DNA of 64,000 nt from positions 62,001 to 126,000 of the forward strand of contig JABCZR010000003.1 in assembly GCA_013289585.1 (NCBI GenBank), given 5' to 3'. A program made the translations under genes and the position numbers. Under the pieces are notes generated by a model, which saw only the letters and a program-made list of their open reading frames with translations, did no database searches and was not told the DNA's origin. This stretch comes from Acidobacteriota bacterium. Its GTDB lineage: Bacteria > Acidobacteriota > Terriglobia > Acidiferrales > UBA7541. Positions 54,680 to 62,164 of this stretch are shown here, piece by piece. The stretch's first letter is position 1, and each line of letters begins with the position of its first letter.

Positions 54680-55696
54680 ATGACCGGTGGGAAAGTGAGA
54701 TGGGGAGTGCTGGGCGCCGCGTCCATTGCGGTGCGCAAGGTGATTCCCGGGATGCAAAAAGGGGAATGGAGCGATGTGACAGCCATTGCTTCGCGTGATT
54801 TGCCGAAGGCCGAAGATGCCGCGCACAGGCTAGGCATTGCGAAAGCCTACGGGTCGTACGATGAATTGCTCGCTGATCCGGGCGTTGAAGCGATTTACAA
54901 TCCGCTGCCCAATCACTTGCACGTGCCGTGGTCAATTAAAGCAGCGGAAGCGGGGAAGCACGTGCTTTGCGAGAAGCCTTTAAGCTTGTCTGTGGCGGAG
55001 GCGAAGACGCTGCTCGCGGCGCGGGACCGCTGCAACGTGAAGATTGGTGAAGCGTTCATGGTGAAGACCCATCCGCAGTGGCTGAGGACGCGCGAGCTGG
55101 TCCGGCACGGAGTGATCGGGGAACTGCGAGCGATCATGGGTGCGTTCAGCTACTTCAACCGCGATCCGAAAAATGTTCGGCACGTCGCGGAATGGGGTGG
55201 TGGAGGCTTGATGGATATCGGGTGTTATCCGATTACAACTTCACGCTGGATTTTTGGCGAAGAGCCATTGCGAGTTGCGGGAATTGCGGAAAGAGATCCT
55301 GAGTTTGGCACGGACCGGCTGACCTCGGCGATGATGGAGTTTCCGTCGGGGCAGGCGGTGTTTACGTGCAGCACGCAACTGGTGCCGTACCAGCGGATGC
55401 AATTCCTGGGGACAAAGGGAAGAATTGAGATCGAAATACCGTTTAACGCACCGAACGACCGCCCGACGCGGATTTTCATCGATGACGGGCGCGATGTTTT
55501 CGGGACCGGGATTCGAACGGAGACGATACCCGACTGCGATCAATATACAGTGCAGGGGGACGCGTTCTCGCGCGCGATTCGCGAGGGTGGCGAAGTTCCG
55601 GTGCCCCTCGAAGACGCCATCGCGAACATGGCGGTGATGGAAGCAATCTTTCGTGCGGCGGATTCAGGAAAATGGGAACGGCCGGAAAGGGCCTAG
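54680..55696 (+). CDS. Gfo/Idh/MocA family oxidoreductase
   Basis: 338 residues. The N-terminal Rossmann fold (VRWGVLGAASIAVRKVIPGM) and the second-half signature HVLCEKPLSLSVAEAKTLL (catalytic Lys in EKP) are diagnostic, with GGGLMDIGCYPI nearby. It oxidises a sugar or cyclitol with NAD(P). GAGGGG precedes the ATG. The deformylase gene follows 15 bp later, so the two may be co-transcribed without an obvious pathway link. Confidence 0.92.
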   Translation: MTGGKVRWGVLGAASIAVRKVIPGMQKGEWSDVTAIASRDLPKAEDAAHRLGIAKAYGSYDELLADPGVEAIYNPLPNHLHVPWSIKAAEAGKHVLCEKPLSLSVAEAKTLLAARDRCNVKIGEAFMVKTHPQWLRTRELVRHGVIGELRAIMGAFSYFNRDPKNVRHVAEWGGGGLMDIGCYPITTSRWIFGEEPLRVAGIAERDPEFGTDRLTSAMMEFPSGQAVFTCSTQLVPYQRMQFLGTKGRIEIEIPFNAPNDRPTRIFIDDGRDVFGTGIRTETIPDCDQYTVQGDAFSRAIREGGEVPVPLEDAIANMAVMEAIFRAADSGKWERPERA

Positions 55697-55711
55697 GGCG
55701 AGGCGGCGGCG

Positions 55712-56260
55712 ATGGCGATTCGAACGGTGCTACAACTTGGAGATCCGGGCCTGCGCGAGGTGGCGAAGCGCGTCGAAGATCCCACGACGCCAGAGATTCG
55801 CGCCTTGGGGGACGACCTTGCGGATACTCTCGCCTATTGGCGCAAGGAGACAGGGTACGGGCGAGGTATAGCAGCGCCGCAGATTGGCGCGAACTTGCGT
55901 GTGATTTTTTTAAGGTTGCCCGGCGAGGACCCGTGGCCCATCGTGAATCCGGTGATCACAGAGCGAAGCACGGAAAAAATCGTAGTTTGGGACGCGTGCT
56001 TAAGTTTCCTGTCCATCTTTATGCAGGTGGAACGACACCGCGAGATCACCGTGCGGTATCAGGATTTGCGCGGAAAGTGGCACGAAATCCGCGCGGGCGA
56101 GGAGCGCAATCTCTCCGAGTTGCTGCAGCATGAGATTGATCACCTCGATGGGATACTGGCGGTGGATCGCATTACGGACATTCGAACGCTCTGCACTCGC
56201 GAGGAATTTGAGAAGAGATACCGGGCTGCAAGTCCCTACGCGGTACAGAGCGTCAGGTAA
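55712..56260 (+). CDS. def: Peptide deformylase
   Basis: 182 residues. It removes the N-formyl group from nascent proteins. Motif I is GRGIAAPQIG and motif III is QHEIDHLDG with metal ligands His140 and His144 and catalytic Glu141. Motif II, normally EGCLS, reads WDACLSF here; the metal-binding Cys96 is retained but Glu-Gly is replaced by Asp-Ala. Activity is likely but the variant motif places it in an atypical subclass. It is followed 10 bp later by ogt. Confidence 0.9.
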   Translation: MAIRTVLQLGDPGLREVAKRVEDPTTPEIRALGDDLADTLAYWRKETGYGRGIAAPQIGANLRVIFLRLPGEDPWPIVNPVITERSTEKIVVWDACLSFLSIFMQVERHREITVRYQDLRGKWHEIRAGEERNLSELLQHEIDHLDGILAVDRITDIRTLCTREEFEKRYRAASPYAVQSVR

Positions 56261-56270
56261 GGAAACACGA

Positions 56271-56798
56271 ATGAACGGACTGGGAGCGGCGGCGAAACGG
56301 CAAGTAAAGAGCGGGATGTCCTATACAAGGATGGAAAGCCCCGTTGGCAAATTGCTTTTGGCCGCGGATGCGCAGGGTTTGCGACAGCTAAGTTTTGAGA
56401 GCAGCAAACGAGCCGCTTCGGTGCAACCCGGTTGGAGCGAAGACAAAGCGCCGTTTGCAGAGGTGATTCGGCGGTTGCGTGCTTACTTTGGCGGCGAACT
56501 GAAAGTGTTTGATTTGCCGCTGGCCCCTGAAGGAACAGAGTTCCAACTGCTGGTCTGGAACAGTCTGCGCACGATTCCCTATGGCGAAACCATTTCGTAC
56601 GCGCAACTGGCGCAACAGGTCGGTAACCCGAAGGCAGTGCGGGCAGTAGGACTAGCCAACGGTTGCAATCCCATCCCAATCATTATTCCTTGCCACCGCG
56701 TGATTGGCAGCGACGGCAGTCTAACCGGCTTCGGCGGCGGCTTGCTTAACAAGAAAAAATTGCTCGCTCTCGAAAGCAGACAGCTAAGTCTGCTCTAG
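56271..56798 (+). CDS. ogt: Methylated-DNA--protein-cysteine methyltransferase
   Basis: 175 residues. It transfers the methyl group from O6-methylguanine to its own Cys141 in IPIIIPCHRVIGSDG, an irreversible repair reaction. FQLLVWNSLRTIPYGETISYAQLAQQVG is the DNA-binding helix-turn-helix, and TGFGGGLLNKKKLLALE ends the domain. No Ada-type regulatory domain. AAGG precedes ATG 56271; longer in-frame starts overlap def. Confidence 0.94.
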   Translation: MNGLGAAAKRQVKSGMSYTRMESPVGKLLLAADAQGLRQLSFESSKRAASVQPGWSEDKAPFAEVIRRLRAYFGGELKVFDLPLAPEGTEFQLLVWNSLRTIPYGETISYAQLAQQVGNPKAVRAVGLANGCNPIPIIIPCHRVIGSDGSLTGFGGGLLNKKKLLALESRQLSLL

Positions 56799-56834
56799 GT
56801 GGATACGCGACGGCGGAGAATTCCCGCGAAAAAA

Positions 56835-56868
56835 AGCGGCTGGCGACCTGCAAACCGCCACTCTTTTT
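56835..56868. terminator. Possible bidirectional terminator between ogt and aldolase genes
   Basis: TGGCG (56841-56845) pairs with CGCCA (56856-56860), flanked by an A-run on the left (56829-56835) and CTCTTTTT on the right. The 5-bp stem is short, but the arrangement suits two convergent genes. Confidence 0.4.
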
Positions 56869-56886
56869 GCGGAGACGAGATTCAGC

Positions 56887-57732
56887 CTAAAACAGAGCAG
56901 TCGTTCGGCGCGTCCAGCTCTTGCCCTTGGACTTGGCGATGCCTTCGACGTCATTGACGTAGGCACCGGCCTGCGTGAGCAAGTGATGCAGGTCGTTCCC
57001 GATGCTGATGAAGGTGAAGCCCTTGTCGAGAAACTCGCCGACGCGCGCGGTGCCGAAAAGAAATAGACCGAGGATAACGTTGTTCTTGCGCGCCTCAGCG
57101 ACCAGTTTTTCGGTAGCGGCGCCGAGTTCCGGAGATGTGTACATGTGGGGGAATTCATACTTTTCGTAGAGGCCCATGGACATGCAGAGATCGTTCTGGC
57201 CCAGGAACAGAATGTCCACGCCCGGAACCGCGGCGATTTCCGCCATATTCTTGATGCAATCGGCAGTCTCGACTTGCAGGGCGACGATCAGATTGGTATT
57301 GGCGCCGCCGGCGTAGCCGAGAAGCCCAGCCTTGTTCATGCTGCGCTGCGGGAAGTAGACGGAGCGCGTTCCCGTAGTGGGGTACTTCGTGCAACTTACC
57401 GCCTGGCGCGCTTCTTCCGCGGAATTGATGTAGGGGATCAGCACGCCGTCGGCGCCGAGGTCCAAAGCCTGCTGGATGCCGGGGCGGTCGGCGAACCCGC
57501 CGACGCGCACCATCGATTTTGCGCCACCATTCGAAATGCCCGAAAGCATCGCGGAAAGTTTTTCGTAGCCCATCGGGCCATGCTGCGTGTCTACCAGCAA
57601 CCAGTCATAGCCGCTATGTGCCAACTGCTCGGCGACCGTGGGGCTGTGTGCGTTGAGGAACAGGCCAAGTTTGGGCTGGCCGGCGCGCAGTTGCTTCTTG
57701 AATTCTGCGCCACTTAGGGCGGCTCCGGACAT
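56887..57732 (-). CDS. HpcH/HpaI aldolase family protein
   Basis: 281 residues of the phosphoenolpyruvate/pyruvate TIM-barrel aldolase family. LGLFLNAHSPTVAEQLAHSGYDWLLVDTQHGPM contains the catalytic base region, and LDLGADGVLIPYINSAEEA and VALQVETADCIKN (metal-binding Glu) are typical; GVDILFLGQNDLCMSMG completes the metal site. It cleaves a 2-keto-3-deoxy (or 4-hydroxy-2-oxo) acid to pyruvate plus aldehyde. No partner catabolic genes are adjacent. Confidence 0.9.
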   Translation of the reverse strand: MSGAALSGAEFKKQLRAGQPKLGLFLNAHSPTVAEQLAHSGYDWLLVDTQHGPMGYEKLSAMLSGISNGGAKSMVRVGGFADRPGIQQALDLGADGVLIPYINSAEEARQAVSCTKYPTTGTRSVYFPQRSMNKAGLLGYAGGANTNLIVALQVETADCIKNMAEIAAVPGVDILFLGQNDLCMSMGLYEKYEFPHMYTSPELGAATEKLVAEARKNNVILGLFLFGTARVGEFLDKGFTFISIGNDLHHLLTQAGAYVNDVEGIAKSKGKSWTRRTTALF

Positions 57733-58054
57733 AAAGGTCTCCTTAGGAAGATAGCGTAAGAAAATGCGGAAAGTAGTGTAACCGAAGAAGGTCTACTCAC
57801 GAATGAATTTGGCGTGAAGGCGAGAGGCGGCTTGCCTATGTCCAGAACTCGCGGAACTCCGAAATCAGCGAGGCAGCCGCTCGAACCGGCGCGTGCCACG
57901 CCAGTAGGAGCAGGGAAGCCAAAGCGTAAATGAGTAATCTAAACCTCATACCTTTAGAAACACACCCCGCCGCGAAATGTTGCGATGAATTGCGCGGAAC
58001 CTGGAAGGAGGGCATGCCATCTGAGGAGGTGATTTCAAAAGAGCGAACGGGGAA
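57733..58054. other. Intergenic region with no clear gene
   Basis: This 322-bp gap separates the aldolase from the APC permease. A 37-codon minus-strand frame (57836-57949) encodes a signal-peptide-like sequence (LLIYALASLLLLAWHA), but its ribosome site is too close to the ATG and it has no mature part. I do not call it a gene. No operator or terminator is evident. Confidence 0.4.
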
Positions 58055-59509
58055 CTATTTGGGAGCCAGCGCGGTTGGCAAATTGCTCCGATGACGGCGC
58101 TTGCCCAGCTGGTATACAAGAACACCGACCGCATTCGCTCCCGCCACAATACATACCGTTTTCAAAGAATACAGCCAATGGCTCCGAACCTGAATGATCG
58201 GAAACGCCGAAAGAAGGACGAACAGCAGCGTCACCAAAAAACCGGAAGCCGCGGCCAGTCGCAGCCAGAGACCAGGCCGAAGGCCGCGGTCTCTGTGGGC
58301 CAGGAGGGGAATTGCAAACATCGCCAGATAGGAGAGGCCGTAGAATGTAAAACTCCAGGTCAGCAGAAGTTCGTAGGCTTCTTCCGCCCCGACTCCAATC
58401 AGGGCCACGACGGCGGCGGCAAACGCAACCGCTCCAACGAATAGAATCGAATTGACGGGCGTCTTGTATTTCTGATGAAGCCGAGTGAACCATTCCGGCA
58501 GCAGATGATCCCATCCGGCGACCATGGGAAGCCGCGTATTCGCCGTGAAATTGAGGCTGAAGCTGGAAAAATAATTCGCCAGCAACAACAGGATAACGAC
58601 GGGCACAATGAATTTTGCGATGCCAAAGGCCTCAGCGCCCCGGCTAAGGGCCTGCGGAATGGGGCCGATCACGTCGAGTGAATCGGGCGAGACGAAGGCA
58701 AGAATGGCGCTCGTCCCCAGAATGTAGAAAAGTGCGATGACTGGCGCGGCGATGCCGATGGACCTCGCGTAATTTCGTGCCGGATCGCGCGATTCCCCGG
58801 CGAAGATGGCCACATATTCGAGGCTGGTAAGCGCGCCAAAAGTCATTTTGCCGAAAACGCTGAGGCTGAAAAAAGTCAGCGGCGGTGCTACCAGACGCAA
58901 CGGATGATATTCCTGCAGCGCGCCACGCCAGAGCGCCACAACCGGCATGACAACCAAAACACTGAGTGTGGCCAGAATGCAAAGCGCACCGAAATTGGTT
59001 ACCCATTTGCCGACCCGAAGTCCGAGCCGGGCGATGAATATGAGGACGACCATGAAAACGGCCGAAGCGAACAAGATGAACATTCTATTCGACGCCATCC
59101 AGACCGCGCCGGCGCCCAGTACATAGGCCAGAAAAGTTGTGGCGATCAGCCCGATGACCGCTGTGTAAAGTGTCCCGAACAGCCAGAGATTCCATGCTAC
59201 GAGGAATCCGATACCATCATTGAACGCAAGGCGGGCCCATTCATAGAGTCCTCCTTCGAGCGGCATCAAGCGATTCAGATGCGCGACCAGAAGCGCCTGG
59301 GGAATGAAGAACAGGAGTATAGCCAGCAGCCACAGCACCACATGGGCCGGACCTGCTTTCACCGCCGTGCCAAAAAAATCCGGAACTACAACCGCGAGAA
59401 TTTGGGCCAGGATGAGGTCGCGGATGCCCAGCTCTTTTCGCAGTTCCGCACTTCGGGTTTGGATCGCCGCTCTGGCGGTTGCGAGCAGGCTGGAGTTTGC
59501 GGTGGACAA
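58055..59509 (-). CDS. APC family amino acid permease
   Basis: 484 residues with about 12 hydrophobic helices. The N-terminal cytoplasmic segment leads to LGIRDLILAQILAVVVPDFFG, and LMPLEGGLYEWARLAFNDGIGFLVAWNLWL contains the Gly-rich substrate motif of APC carriers. FTANTRLPMVAGWDHLLPEWFTRLHQKYKTP matches amino acid permeases of the AGT/ABT kind. It probably imports amino acids or amines; specificity unknown. Alone on its strand, with no obvious regulator. Confidence 0.9.
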   Translation of the reverse strand: MSTANSSLLATARAAIQTRSAELRKELGIRDLILAQILAVVVPDFFGTAVKAGPAHVVLWLLAILLFFIPQALLVAHLNRLMPLEGGLYEWARLAFNDGIGFLVAWNLWLFGTLYTAVIGLIATTFLAYVLGAGAVWMASNRMFILFASAVFMVVLIFIARLGLRVGKWVTNFGALCILATLSVLVVMPVVALWRGALQEYHPLRLVAPPLTFFSLSVFGKMTFGALTSLEYVAIFAGESRDPARNYARSIGIAAPVIALFYILGTSAILAFVSPDSLDVIGPIPQALSRGAEAFGIAKFIVPVVILLLLANYFSSFSLNFTANTRLPMVAGWDHLLPEWFTRLHQKYKTPVNSILFVGAVAFAAAVVALIGVGAEEAYELLLTWSFTFYGLSYLAMFAIPLLAHRDRGLRPGLWLRLAAASGFLVTLLFVLLSAFPIIQVRSHWLYSLKTVCIVAGANAVGVLVYQLGKRRHRSNLPTALAPK

Positions 59510-59694
59510 GATGCTGGCGCGTACCTCGCAAGGATTTCGCCGGCCAGAGCCAAGGAATGATTCGGACTAGTCTGCCGTGGTGCGGACGAGGAATCAATTC
59601 AAATCACGAGCAGGGAAACAATTGCTGGGCAACGGCTTCTCGGCTCTCTTAGGCTGCAATCTAAGTTGCACGGATTCGCTGAGATCAGGGTTTG

Positions 59695-59979
59695 CTAGCA
59701 GCCGCCGGCGATTGAAGGAACGAGCAGGACGCGATCGCCTTCCTTCACGGAGCAAGACTCGCCACCGAGAAATCGGATGTCTTCCTCATTGAGATACACG
59801 TTGAGAAATTGGCGAATCTGTCCCTGTTCGTCGCGGACATGCCGCGAAAGGTCGGGAAAGCGCGTGGTGAGCTGATTCAGCGCTTCCGCAATCGTAGTGG
59901 CGCTACAGTCGATTTTCGGCGCGCCATTGGTGAAGCGGCGAAACGCAGTCGGAATTTCAACAGTGATTGGCATGTTCAT
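59695..59979 (-). CDS. MoaD/ThiS-like sulfur-carrier protein ending in Gly-Gly-Cys
   Basis: 94 residues of the ubiquitin-like beta-grasp fold. ITVEIPTAFRRFTNG and RQFLNVYLNEEDIRFLGGES recall mycobacterial CysO and actinobacterial relatives. The protein ends IAGGC; one Cys follows the Gly-Gly that family members adenylate and thiocarboxylate. Known relatives with extra C-terminal residues (for example QbsE) need a JAMM protease to expose Gly-Gly, and CysO-cysteine has the same GGC end. GAGAGG stands before the ATG, 8 bp after the threonine-synthase-like stop. It is predicted to deliver sulfur to that enzyme. Confidence 0.87.
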   Translation of the reverse strand: MNMPITVEIPTAFRRFTNGAPKIDCSATTIAEALNQLTTRFPDLSRHVRDEQGQIRQFLNVYLNEEDIRFLGGESCSVKEGDRVLLVPSIAGGC

Positions 59980-59987
59980 CGGTCCTC

Positions 59988-61244
59988 TCAGTTTCCTTTT
60001 CCTGCAGCGGCGGCAAACTGCTGATCGAGCAGCGCCTCGAAGGCTTCGAGCCGCGGAGCGATGGCTTCGGTAGCGGGGAATTCGGCGGCGATGGCGTCCG
60101 TGGTTTTCAGGCCATTGCCGGTAATGCAGACAACCGTGGTTTCACCGGCCTTGATGCGATTCTGGGTGATGAGTTTTTGCGTGACGCCAACGGTTACTCC
60201 GCCTGCGGTTTCCGTGAAGATACCTTCCGTCTCTGCGAGCAGCTTGATGGCGGAGACGATTTCAGGATCGGAAACATCTTCCGCCCAGCCGCCGGATTCG
60301 CGGATCAGCTTGATGGCGTAAGGACCGTCGGCGGGATTGCCGATGGCGAGCGAACGCGCGATGGTGTCGGGTTTTTGCGGTTCGAACCGCGAGAGGTTGC
60401 GCTTCACACCGTCGGAAATCGGCGAGCAGCCAGTGGCTTGCGCACCGAAAAACTTTACCGGCTTATCTTCGACCCAACCAAGGGTGACGAGTTCCTTAAA
60501 TGCCTTGGCGATCTTGCCGATCAGCGAGCCGCCCGCCATGGGCACAACCACATTGTCAGGCAGCTTCCAGCCAAGCTGCTCGGCGATTTCATACCCATGA
60601 GTCTTCGAGCCTTCGGAGTAATAGGGGCGCAAGTTGACGTTGACGAGGCCCCACTGGAAGCGGTCGGCGATTTGCGCGCACAATCGGTTGACCTGATCGT
60701 AGTTGCCGTTGATACGCACTATGCGAGCGCCGTAGACCGCGGTGTTGAGAACTTTGGCGGGCTCGAGGTCCGCGGGGATGAAGACGCAAGCGTCGAAGCC
60801 CTGTTGCGCGGCTTGCGCGGCGACGGCGTTGGCGAGATTGCCGGTAGAGGAGCAGCCGACGGTCTTGAAATCAAACCGGCGCGCGGCTGCGAGAGCTGTG
60901 GCGACGACGCGATCCTTGAAGGACAGAGAAGGGAAGCACACGGCGTCGTTTTTGAAATAGAGATTTTTCAGGCTCCAGCGGGAGGCGAGGTTGCGCGAAG
61001 CGACCAGAGGCGTGCCGCCGACGGCGTTCGGCCCGGCGAAACCTTCAGAGAGCGGCAGAAGCTCCGAGTAGCGCCACATATTGAAATCGCGGGAAGCCAG
61101 ATTTTCGCGGTGGACAATTTTTTTCAGGGAATCGTAGTCATAGCTGACTTCGAGAGGGGAGAAGCAATCTTCGCAGAACGAGCGCGGCGCGTTGCCCCAG
61201 GTTTTCCCGCATTCCCTACATCGGAGTTCGTAATGAACGGACAT
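59988..61244 (-). CDS. thrC: Threonine synthase-family PLP enzyme (possible homocysteine synthase)
   Basis: 418 residues of a fold-type II PLP enzyme. An N-terminal zinc ribbon (Cys9, Cys12, Cys24, Cys27) precedes the catalytic domain, with PLP Lys in PSLSFKDRVVATALAA, phosphate loop SSTGNLANAVAAQAA and VVPMAGGSLIGKI. Standard annotation would be threonine synthase acting on O-phosphohomoserine. Two context facts argue for another product: a SAM-II riboswitch lies upstream, and a MoaD/ThiS-like carrier gene follows. SAM control fits homocysteine or methionine synthesis, with protein thiocarboxylate replacing phosphate. I recall a related threonine-synthase-like enzyme with a ubiquitin-like carrier described in Streptomyces, but cannot verify that here. 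AAAGGTG precedes the ATG. Confidence 0.85.
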   Translation of the reverse strand: MSVHYELRCRECGKTWGNAPRSFCEDCFSPLEVSYDYDSLKKIVHRENLASRDFNMWRYSELLPLSEGFAGPNAVGGTPLVASRNLASRWSLKNLYFKNDAVCFPSLSFKDRVVATALAAARRFDFKTVGCSSTGNLANAVAAQAAQQGFDACVFIPADLEPAKVLNTAVYGARIVRINGNYDQVNRLCAQIADRFQWGLVNVNLRPYYSEGSKTHGYEIAEQLGWKLPDNVVVPMAGGSLIGKIAKAFKELVTLGWVEDKPVKFFGAQATGCSPISDGVKRNLSRFEPQKPDTIARSLAIGNPADGPYAIKLIRESGGWAEDVSDPEIVSAIKLLAETEGIFTETAGGVTVGVTQKLITQNRIKAGETTVVCITGNGLKTTDAIAAEFPATEAIAPRLEAFEALLDQQFAAAAGKGN

Positions 61245-61382
61245 TTTGAATCACCTTTCAGAGCGTGCGTGTAGCGAATAACGGCTTTCGAGCACCCTTG
61301 GCAGACCAGAACGAGCAACCCGGCGCTACAAGGCCGTGTCAATAGCGTGGAATTCGATTGGGGCAGCGCGGAGGTGCAAACG

Positions 61383-61413
61383 AAAAACCCTCCGTGCCAA
61401 AGTGCTCGGAGGG
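61383..61413 (-). terminator. Intrinsic terminator downstream of the SAM-II riboswitch
   Basis: On the minus strand CCCTCCG (61413-61407) pairs with CGGAGGG (61394-61388), followed by TTTTT. It lies between the riboswitch and the threonine-synthase-like gene with no minus-strand gene upstream to terminate, so it looks like a regulatory attenuator. A small CAGAA/TTCTG hairpin (61430-61417) lies between aptamer and terminator. Confidence 0.75.
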
Positions 61414-61443
61414 TCTCAGAAAATCTTCTGGGAAACTCGAAAA

Positions 61444-61492
61444 GCCCTTTAGCAGTTTTTTACGTGGAGCAAGTTGCCCTAAATCGCCACGT
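61444..61492 (-). ncRNA. SAM-II riboswitch (aptamer)
   Basis: The minus strand shows stem ACGTGG/CCACGT, the loop GATTTAGGGCAACTTGC, an A-run and CTGCTAAAGGGC. The loop segment TTTAG can pair with CTAAA to form the pseudoknot that defines SAM-II (SAM_alpha). The motifs GATTTA, CTTGC and GCTAAAG are the conserved core seen in alphaproteobacterial metA/metX leaders. SAM binding normally represses the downstream gene, which here is the threonine-synthase-like gene 200 nt away. Confidence 0.78.
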
Positions 61493-61536
61493 TTTTAAGT
61501 GTGACTTCCACACTCGCCGCAACGCCGGCTCCTTCT

Positions 61537-61565
61537 TTTATGCTTGAGCGCAGGGTGAAAGTCAA
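61537..61565 (-). promoter_or_regulatory. Promoter of the riboswitch-controlled transcript
   Basis: TTGACT (61565-61560), a 17-bp spacer and CATAAA (61542-61537) place a sigma-70 start near 61530, about 38 nt before the SAM-II stem. No minus-strand gene lies upstream, so this is the natural start of the operon. Confidence 0.5.
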
Positions 61566-61646
61566 GAGAGATCTGTTTCCGGTAGCGTTTCAGTTTGAAA
61601 TTCAAGATCAACGCTAGCATTATCGAACGATTCAGGAGGACCTGGT

Positions 61647-62054
61647 ATGACCCGGCCGATGCTAAAATGCATCGCACCACTATTCATTGTCCGCGACGCT
61701 TCAGCCGCCGTCTCATTTTATCGCGACAAACTTGGCTTCGACATCACCCACCAGAATGCCGAATGGGCCACTGATCCCTTTTTTGCGATCGTTTGCCGCG
61801 ACGATGCGATGCTCATGGTCAAGAACGTCGGAGTGGACGCGGTGCCCAACTCCACACGCGGCGATCACTTTGCCCGGTGGGATGCTTACATCTGTGTGCC
61901 TGATCCTGATGCACTAGCTGCCGAGTTCACGTCGCGTGGTGTCATGTTTTCCGAACCGCTAAAGGACACCAGTGATGGCCTGCGTGGATTCGAGCTGAAA
62001 GATGCTGACGGCTATGTCTTATTTTTCGGTCGCCCTCGCGAAAATTCAAACTGA
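61647..62054 (+). CDS. VOC family protein (glyoxalase/bleomycin-resistance fold)
   Basis: 135 residues: two betaalphabetabetabeta modules. IAPLFIVRDASAAVSFYRDKLGFDITH opens the first and AYICVPDPDALAAEFTSRGVMF the second; FELKDADGYVLFFGRP is the typical C-terminal strand. Such proteins bind a metal or a hydrophobic ligand; substrates vary and cannot be told here. AGGAGG stands ahead of the ATG. It is divergent from the SAM-II leader, starting 82 bp from its promoter. Confidence 0.9.
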   Translation: MTRPMLKCIAPLFIVRDASAAVSFYRDKLGFDITHQNAEWATDPFFAIVCRDDAMLMVKNVGVDAVPNSTRGDHFARWDAYICVPDPDALAAEFTSRGVMFSEPLKDTSDGLRGFELKDADGYVLFFGRPRENSN

Positions 62055-62164
62055 GACACCACCCTGTTTCCAGTCAAGAAGAGGGGGAGAGCTGGGTTCG
62101 CACTAGTAAGGGTGCAGCCCGCCGCGGCGGGCCGCGCCCCTGCAGCTGGCAACTGTTCGTCGCC

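Noticed and set aside
57836-57949. 37-residue signal-peptide-like minus-strand ORF
   Set aside because: AAGG lies only one or two nucleotides from the ATG and there is no mature domain; more likely chance.
59967-61274. A 435-codon plus-strand frame opposite the threonine-synthase-like gene
   Set aside because: Antisense shadow, Gly/Asp/Arg-rich and without family features; it also runs across the carrier-gene junction.
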